A stretch of DNA of 64,000 nucleotides from the NCBI GenBank assembly GCA_903813345.2, contig CAIIXF020000010.1, positions 2,471,169-2,535,168 of the forward strand, written 5' to 3'. The translations under genes and the position numbers were made by a program. The notes beneath the pieces are model-generated. The model saw only the letters and a list, made by a program, of their open reading frames with translations, was not told the DNA's origin and did not search any database. This document shows positions 55,901 through 64,000 of this stretch, piece by piece; the first letter of the stretch is position 1, and each line of letters starts with the position of its first letter. The stretch is from Owenia fusiformis (taxonomy: Eukaryota; Annelida; Polychaeta; Sabellida; Oweniidae).

Positions 55901-58900
55901 TGTCTTTACCATGACAGTATACTTTTTAATGCTGATGTACTCTTACTCTCACACATACCCATATATTTATCCTGATACTTTAGTGCCTGCTTTCTACGTC
56001 TACAGTACAGTACCACCCAAACTAGTACCACAGTTGCTATGACGATGCTCCCAACCAATGGTACCATGATATAGAACTTCTCGTAGAATTGGGCAGATTG
56101 TTTGTGCATAATCATAATGGGAGTGATGGTGCCTGAAAGAATGAGCATGTTGATATGAAAAACATACATCAAACATGTATTTTTATCGTCACAAAATATG
56201 AGACTTTAACATAATGAAAAACATTTTGAATTTTGTTAATAACTTCATTATTATTCCATACAGATATTTTCTCAATTTTAATCAATGTGTCTAAATTCTC
56301 ATTCAAAATGGAGAAATAAGGCAAAATTGTAAATGTGGAAAAGTCAGTCAGTCCTGTTGCTCAGTGGTAGAGCACTCATCTAGATAGGGAAGGGAAATTG
56401 ACTAATACACTGTATGTCATTGTAATGACATCAGCGGGTCAAAAAAAGATTCACTCTGAGATGGGTGACTTTTTCACATCAGTATAGGACTTCATTTTGA
56501 GTTTCCATTAAGTTTAATTGACTTACTCCCATGGTATGTTAAAGTAGCAAACTTCAAAGTTGAGTCTGTAGATCCAGCATCATTGTAGGCAGTCACCTTC
56601 ATAAGGTACCATGTGGCTGGGTGAAGGTCCTCAACGACATATGATGCCCTGTGAGGGTCAACCCTTGAGGCTACTGTAGTCCATTGTTTATCTCCCCACA
56701 CCTATAATGGTGACATTATATCTAAACTAACTGATTGGAAATACAGCTCAAATGTGTTAAATTGAGTGTTAAAATTAATAAATGTCTGAGTTATAATAGG
56801 AATCATAGATTTTAGAAATCCTTCCATTGAAATCCTGCAAAAACTAACACTCATTCCCCTTTTTCAAATATTGTACATTTTTAATGCTACTATACAATAC
56901 ACTCCCAATTTTCAATGTTGTAATATTGTACATTTTTATACTCGTAGTATTGCACAATGCTCTCCTGGTTTTCAATGTTGTAGTATTGTACATTTTGATG
57001 TTGTAATTTTGGATAACACTCACCTGATATTCAATGTTGTAATATTGTACAATACAACCCCCACTTAGCCATGTCTTCAGTGCCAGAACTACAAATGTTG
57101 TGTTGATCTCCTGTAACAGCATGCTCTGTGGTGGCATGATGGGCACTGAAATATATATATGGGACGTTCAATAAGTATCGATAAAAGATGGGCATTGAAA
57201 CATGTATACAAGATGTTCAATAAGTATTGAGAAAGAAGCTGTGAATGTTTATGTTGTTTTATATTTTTTACTCATTTTTCTGAGTAATGTTCTGGTGTAC
57301 TGTAATGATACATGAAAATCTATACAATTTGAATCAAAACAATTTTAAGCCAAGAGAACAGTACTATTATATCTAGTTCAATGTATATGTAACTTAGCAA
57401 TATGATCTTTGCTATTCCTAAAACCATCAGGTATCTTACATTCATAAAAAGATTTATTTCATTTCGGATTCAGAACATGCACATAGAGCGGACTAATGTC
57501 GTAAATCATTCAAAGTTATTCTTACCTGATCCATTTGTTTTGACAGTAACAATCTCACTATGAGGCCCAGTGCCAATTTTATTAAATGCCCTTATACGGA
57601 ACTTGTACGTTGTTCCACATTCCAACTTTTCGGCAGTAAAACTTCGCTCTCCGGCACCCTGTTCAACATTCTTCCACATATCATGCTCTTTCTTGTACTC
57701 CAAGACAAAACCTTGGATTGGGGAACCTCCGTTGCTTCCCGATTTCCAATTCACTTGGATTGTTGATACGGTTGTCACGGCAACAGTTAGGATGGGTTTT
57801 CTTGGGGGAGCTGTAACAGATAATTAAATACTATTACAAAAGAATGTAGAAAATATTTACTATAACAGTCAGCTTCTTTAACATTATGTACTATTTATAA
57901 GACAAGCCTCAAGTATGTGATGCTAATTTCAATTTATGCAAATGGCCACAAAAATGTATTACTGTTTAACAATACAGGGCATAGCATATTAGAATTTGAA
58001 TCTTTTTGGTCTTTTATATGCGCTGCATGTCTGTGTAGAGCTTATACGGGAAAAATATTACCATGGTATATTCCATTTGACCAATATTTAACTAAATGTC
58101 TACATTTTGGATGGTGCAAGGGATCTAGAAACTACTAGTATAAACATGTAATAACTACACCCCTTATATGGTATCAAAAAGGCCATGGCTTTTCTAGTAA
58201 ATTATTTGGAAAGTGAACTTCATCTTTGTCTAAAATCTGATTCGGCAACATTGAAGTATATAGACCAATCAGATCACAGATATTGAAGTTAAAACATCAG
58301 AAGTAATCATTGATCTATAACATGTATTCCTTGATATTGATTTTTCTGAAAAGCCATTACCAAATTGATCACTTCAGACGGGGATTCAAAATGATGTAAT
58401 TATTTAAAAACACATGTATGTATATAAACATATAAATATGTACTGATACGAACACGCAACTGAACCTCACTCATCAGAAAATAACATGCTAAATAAATAA
58501 CCACACAATTATGAAAATAAAAAATAAGAAATCATTATAAACATTATATACTCCTTAAAGACTAAATATAAACTAGAGTAACTATAAGGTGTTACACAGT
58601 GCTACATTCGGGATGAATTCAATTAAAACACAATGTAAATAACAATAGGTGTTTTTGTATGCATATGTATATGTTTGATGTAAATGCTGAAATACAAAAG
58701 ATAATGAATTTAAACCTATGATTTACTAAGGGATTGGATATGAATGATGCACACTAAAGAGGGGATATGAAAATACAGGGGAAATATCAAAACATTCTAC
58801 ATCTCCTAGTCATTCATTTTACTTACATCCTTCGACTTTGTCAACTTTTGAAAAAGTAAAATATTTCATAAAATACCAGTTACCCATAAGTAACAAGTAA

Positions 58901-61900
58901 AATATACATAGGTAGACATATACCCTACTAACACTTTTCCCATTTGGTATCATTTTGGGATTAGATATAAAATGAAACAAAAATAATAAATAGCTAACAC
59001 ATATATACTGTACCATCACATAACAAAACAGAAACAAATGATCTTGTCACCATAGTATCAATGAAACAAACGAGGCACCACAAATCACCACGGTAACATC
59101 TAAGATCGAGAATTAATTGACATTAGGTACCTTCCAATATTAAAGTTTGTTCTGCTAAATATTCATGAAATAAACATGGGTTATTGTGTATTCTGGTGCT
59201 GAAATATGATTGACCAATCATTTTCATGCATATACAGAAAGCAGGGGAGGTAAATGCCCAGATACCAAACATAGTCTTTTCTGAACAAAGACATCCTCAT
59301 TCCCCATAAAATAAGTCCTTATTTTGCACTCAGTCCCTTGTAATATATTTCATCATGCATTTAAAGAAATGTTAAAATAAATCCCCCAAAGTACCAAGAT
59401 TAAATATGCTTAAATATAAACCTTCAACCTATAGCTTACCAAAATCTGTCACTGCAGATATAACATGTAAAAGTACAATCTTTAATTTTGACGTACTATG
59501 AGATTGCCACACACATCTGAAGTTTATATCACAATGCTCTTTGTACCCTTTATATATGTTGTATTTTCATTTTCAATTACATCTTCGGAAAGTATTTAAT
59601 TGTCTTCTAAAAGACACTAGAAAGGTAAGTACTGTACTCTTGGTTTACAGATATCCCACCATTACTGGAGTCCAAAATTAAGAAATAATCTCATTTATGT
59701 TTACCTTGCACAAGTAGCATGACATTAATGGCATCTGCTCCGTGGATGTTATGCGCCTTGCAACTATAGTTAGCTGCATCTCCTGTCTCGACAGTTTCAA
59801 AATAGAGGGAGCCATTGTTGAATACTTTGATGCGTTCTGTGTCGGGAAGTGGAGCTCCACTACAATGATAAGTATGATTTGATAAAATTTTATTGCATAC
59901 ATATTAGCTTCAACATGGTCCAAATCCAAAAACCTAATTTACAATGAACATTTAGGGGTAATTTGAAGAAATTACATACATTTTTGTGTATCAGTATTTA
60001 AACCACTTCTCTGACAAACCACTTTGAAAAATATAAAAATGCAATACCTGAAAACTTGTGCTTCAAAGAAATAACTATTTACCGTTTAGACCAAGCTAAC
60101 TCCGGTGTTGGATCACCCACAGCCTGGCAAGGTAGCATCACTGATTGTTTCCACGGCGATATAACAACTTTAGAGAAACTGGCAATCCTTGCTGCAACTA
60201 AAATAAGAATAAAAATATAGTAGAGAATATACATTTAAATCTCATGTTATATCATTTGAGTGATTGTTTTTTTCTATTTTGTTATTGTCAAGTCTCTGTA
60301 TTTTACAAAGCATAAAAGTGCCCTGGTTTTCTTCATTCTTATTGGAAACCCCTTGTATCCTACTTTGATGAGGACTTTTTATATAATATTGAACATGCTC
60401 TGTGTTTATCTTAGTACTTACCGCTATCTATTGGGGAGGCAGTCACTGGTCTAGTGGCCTCACCTTCTCCAATAGCCGTACTTGCAGACACCCAATATGT
60501 GTACTCTTTCTGGCGCTCTAAATCATTACCCTGGAAGCTTGTCTGGTGTGGAGGAAGCTTCATACGCTTCTCAGTCATCTTGTTCCCTTCGATGTACTTC
60601 ATATAAAGAAAATAGTTCTGGATGACGCCATTTGGGTGAAGAGGTGGTTTCCAAGTAACGAGGATTGTGTTTTCTGATGATGCCAGAGCTTTGATGTCTG
60701 CTGGTCTTTCAGGTACTGTAAAAACATAAAATGAATCATTAGACTAACTCAACAAATATTCCGATATATACAAGGGTTGCCCAAAAAGTCATGAAACTTG
60801 ATTGTAAAAATCAAGACATTTTGGGCAACCCTCACATTTTGTTTTTATACACATACACCAAAGCAAATATACAGACACTAAGATGACTTAACTCAATGAC
60901 TTATTTTCTAAATGAGATTACAGTCAATATCAATATCAGAAAAAAATTTTCACTTACAGTCCTGGTGAGTGACAACATAGATGGGGTTGCTCCTCACACC
61001 TTCACCTCTGCGTGTAAATGCCAGTACCTCAATACTATAGTTCGTGAACTTTTGTAATCCATAAAGAGCAGCCGTCAATTTTGTCGAAATAATCATGTTC
61101 GCGTCACTCTCATCTTCATCGTGTCGAACAGTCTTATAGAGAACTTTATAACCCTGCAGGATCCCATGGAGGGTGAATAAAGGAGGAGGTGACCACAGGA
61201 CCATGATGCTTTGCGAGCTAAGTGGAGTAGCTTGAACACCTTGTGGTGGCTGACTGGGAACTGAAATGGATTAATTCAACATACTACAACATTTTGTATT
61301 CACTATGACTACATTATGCTCACAAAATTTTTCAACAAGATAAAAACTAGAAAATCTATGAAATCTATGAAATGCTCACCATCTTCAAGTGTTAATACAG
61401 TGTACTCCTTCGACCTGGGCCCAGCTCCTTTGGTGTTGTAGGCTTGGACATGAACAGTGTACTTGGTGAACTTCTCTAGGTTCAATATAGTGTACTCTAG
61501 TTTATCATCAACCTTTAAGTCCTGGGTGATGTACATATAAGGCTCTGAGCTGTTGAATCTTTTGTACCCGATATAATAACCAACAATTTTTCCGTTGCGG
61601 TTAGAAGCTGCAGGGGGTCTCCAGCTGACCTTCATTGATTGGGATCCAGTGGCGGTGACCTGAATTGACTCTGGGGGTCCCGACGGGGCTTCCTCACTCG
61701 TCATAATTGTTATCTGCTTACTTGGTTCACTTATGCCTATCGAGTTATTTGCCATTACACGGACATGGTATGTAAACGCAGGATGCAGGTTCCAGATTCT
61801 GGTCTGATATGTGCTCGAGTCCACTGTGACGTTACTGATTTTACCTTGCCAGACTGCTGATGCATTCTTATACTGGATAATATAGCTTGTGATGGGAGAG

Positions 61901-63793
61901 TTGCCATTGTACGGCTCTAGCCATGCCACTTCTACGCTACGACTAGACGTCTTCTCAATATGGAAATTCTTTGGTGGTTCAGCTTTTTCTGAATAAAAAA
62001 TAATTTAAACAATTTACATTTCTTCAGAATTTCATGACTTGAATTTTTGTTTTCTTGAATTTTTGAACGGTAGTCTGGAAGATCATAATAGCCAGTCTTA
62101 TAAGAATACAGCTAATACTTTTAGCATACATATGAAAATAAAAGGGCAGCTGGTCATTTGTTCAATTTGCCAAGTACACAATAATTTTTTTGAATGACAC
62201 AACCTAACTAATAAACCAATCTTTGCATACCTAAAATGGTGAGTTTGATGACCATTTCATCCATTCCAAACTTATTCTTAGTGAGACACATGTATAATCC
62301 AGAATCTGATCTCTGTGTATTTGTGATAGACAGCGATGACCCTCGACCTCTGGGTGGGTTGGTGTACGTTACCTGCAATACACATTGAATACTTTAAGAC
62401 AACATTGATTAATATCAACATGGGCATTGTACAGGGAGAACATTTGAACCTGTTTCTTCATTTAATCTACATCACAGAAGCACATGATAACAGTAAAACC
62501 TGTGCCCAGGGAACACTCTTCATCTTCGTACTGGGTCAAACTGTTCCTTGTAGACAGTATATAAAGATTTAAAATCAAAGTAAGTTCAATTACCCTCAAT
62601 CTTTTGTTGCCTTGCCAGTTGAGGTTGTTGCCGTTAAAATTCCAGCCAACGGAAAGTGGTTTATCTCCGATGGCATCACACATGATGTCCACGTTCTTGC
62701 CCTTTAAGACAGTGTAGTTACTAGCCTGTTCACTGAATCTGGCAGGTACTGGAATCACAGCAAAATATCTTCTGTCAATAAAGTTTTACATGAAATTGTA
62801 AATTTATTAATCTTATATCTAGATAGCATTCACTTTGAAGATGGAAGGAACAAAAGATTTGATGCCTAGTGCCCCCATGTTCAGAAAATGTCTAATAATA
62901 AAAATGACTTTAAAAATTACTTTTTATTTTATCTTAAATATCTCAAAATAATCATAATAACACTGAAGTGCAACAAAAATCTTCTCCTCACCATGAACAA
63001 TTAGTGTGATGACTTTACTAAGGCCTTGCCCAATTCCATTACTAGCATGGCAAAGATATATCCCATGATCCTTTTCTGCTGCATTCTTTATGGACAGCGA
63101 ACCATTTTTAAGCTGGCGAACCTGAGAAGGACTTGTTGTATCCAGGTCGAGATAATCGCCAGCATCTTGGCTTGCGGCTTTCTTCCATGTGATGGTAGGC
63201 TGGGGTGTGCCAGCAGTCTGACAGTCTATGATGATGCTATTGTGGAGCACTACATATGAGTCTTGAGGCTCACGAACCCATCGAGGTGGAACTGAAAATA
63301 ATAATTACATTTAGGCTACATAATCACATTTTGCAAAATCCAACTGTGTGGATGGAGTATGAAAATATTATTTTATGATTTAAAAATTTGTTTGTTTGAA
63401 AGTTTCACAAATCACATTTTGATAACATGAATTAAGACTCACTACAATATGAGCAAAAGTGGTTTAAACTTTACATGGGGCCTTTAAGATTAATATTTAG
63501 ACAGTACTTACCATCAACATGCAGCTCTGAAGTGTAGTTTGTAGAGGCTGCTTTGTTACTAGCTACACATGTATAGTTGCCATTATGTCTAGGGCTTGCA
63601 TCACCAATTGAAAGTGTACTTGAATATATGTCAGTTTTCATCACTGTTATCCCTAAGTCTGCTGGGATTGCTTGGTCATCTTTGTACCATTCAATGGTGA
63701 TAGGCAGGTCTCCTCTGCTGACAACACAAGATCTTGATACACGGTCTCCTTGCTTGATCTTAGGGAAGGTGAATGGATCAATCATTGGAGGCA
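52940..63793 (-). CDS. DSCAM: DSCAM homologue, C-terminal half (5' part beyond window)
   Basis: Homophilic Ig/FN3 neural adhesion receptor. Exons in transcript order: 63512-63793 (Ig7), 62992-63291 (Ig8), 62594-62748 and 62231-62372 (Ig9), 61380-61988 (FN1-2), 60958-61260 (FN3), 60422-60715 (FN4), 60083-60197 and 59705-59859 (Ig10), 57526-57810 (FN5), 57024-57145 and 56527-56701 (FN6), 55959-56132 (membrane), 55425-55640, 54430-55194, 54019-54190, 53646-53773, 53237-53369, 52940-53057 (cytoplasmic). All phases agree, 1546 residues. The order Ig-FN3x4-Ig-FN3x2-TM is the DSCAM signature. The TM segment is MVPLVGSIVIATVVLVWVV followed by YCRRRK. Cytoplasmic motifs RDELLQAYENAAK and PGICQFTNSPP match vertebrate DSCAM, and the end NYTIV matches the vertebrate SYTLV class I PDZ ligand. 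No array of alternative Ig exons is visible in this part. Ig1-6 and the signal peptide lie to the right of the window. Confidence 0.96.
56348..56390 (+). mobile_element. tRNA-like SINE fragment (box A only)
   Basis: GTTGCTCAGTGGTAGAGCAC followed by TCATCTAGA resembles a tRNA D-arm/box A, as at 42430. No box B follows, so it is a 5' fragment in a DSCAM intron. Confidence 0.4.
56849..57023 (-). repeat. DSCAM: Decayed copies of the DSCAM FN6 exon tail
   Basis: Three roughly 60-bp units lie immediately downstream (minus strand) of exon 57024-57145. They repeat GTACAATATTACAACATTGAA, the last coding bases of that exon. The real unit ends CAG|GTGAGT; the copies end CCAGGAGAG and TTGGGAGTG, so their donor sites are lost. 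The intron is open in the exon frame through all copies. Confidence 0.75.
57811..59704 (-). other. Large DSCAM intron between Ig10 and FN5
   Basis: 1.9 kb with no additional Ig or FN3 exon on the minus strand and no recognisable mobile element. A CACATGTATGTATATAAAC-type low-complexity stretch is near 58410. Confidence 0.5.
60772..60833. mobile_element. Small mariner-like hairpin MITE
   Basis: GGGTTGCCCAAAAAGTC and ACTTGATT at the left pair with AATCAAG and ACATTTTGGGCAACCC at the right, giving a near-perfect 60-bp hairpin. GGGTTGCCCAAAAAGTC ends are typical of mariner-derived MITEs. It lies in a DSCAM intron. Confidence 0.7.
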
Positions 63794-64000
63794 CTGTAAC
63801 AAAAGTAAATATCTACAGGGGAACTTGTATTGTATGTTGTACTGTTAGGAATAATAAGTTAGACTGTATCAATTGTTATATTTCATATAGTATATAATTC
63901 TTGTGTATACAAATAAATTATACCAGCTACCCTAGACTGATGAATGTCTTTGGCTATAGTTTATAGAACAATGTATCAAAATTTCACTTAATGGTATCTA

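Noticed and set aside
63512-63793. Alternative Ig7 exon cluster as in insect Dscam1
   Set aside because: Only one Ig7-type exon is visible; the 200 bp upstream inside the window contains no second copy. Exons beyond the edge cannot be judged.

Overview
This is a 64 kb piece of an AT-rich animal nuclear genome. It shows GT-AG introns of 0.1 to 6 kb, many short inverted-repeat (MITE-like) elements, minisatellites and remnants of tRNA-derived SINEs. The gene set (salt-inducible kinase, chymotrypsin-like protease, MNAT1, UFC1, DSCAM) is bilaterian. The single ancestral-type SIK1/2 and DSCAM genes, the compact introns and the repeat style suggest a marine invertebrate, either a lophotrochozoan or an invertebrate deuterostome. 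The sequence alone does not let me name the species.

Layout. 1-1.9 kb: CRE-like promoter sites and a small unrecognised spliced gene (+). 3.2-25.2 kb: a complete SIK2-like kinase gene (+, 10 coding exons, 955 aa) with CRE sites and upstream ORFs just before the start codon. 25.2-30.3 kb: its 3' flank, with minisatellites. 30.3-33.7 kb: a complete secreted chymotrypsin-like serine protease (-, 6 exons, 276 aa). 33.7-36.7 kb: intergenic, with an orphan ETS/CRE motif cluster. 36.7-41.7 kb: complete MNAT1 (-, 8 exons, 340 aa). 42.0-49.2 kb: complete UFC1 (+, 5 exons, 168 aa), head to head with MNAT1 across about 300 bp. 49.2-52.9 kb: convergent 3' flanks of UFC1 and DSCAM. 52.9-63.8 kb: the C-terminal half of DSCAM (-, 19 exons, from Ig7 to the C-terminal PDZ ligand); its N-terminal exons lie beyond the right edge.

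These genes are not a pathway. They are neighbours with separate roles: cAMP/CREB signalling, digestion or defence, TFIIH/CDK activation, ufmylation and neural cell adhesion. All five recognised genes can be assembled in phase across every intron, which strongly supports the exon calls.

No new multi-gene system is evident. The most interesting signal is a repeated theme: in four of the genes (SIK exon 2, UFC1 exon 4, MNAT1 exon 6, DSCAM FN6 exon) a local tandem duplication copies an exon-intron junction and leaves decoy or decayed splice sites beside the real one. The UFC1 case duplicates the exon that holds the catalytic cysteine. Other leads are two perfect CREs 11 bp apart plus tandem uORFs at the SIK start, an unexplained ORF inside UFC1 intron 4, and a composite inverted-repeat insertion in MNAT1 intron 1.
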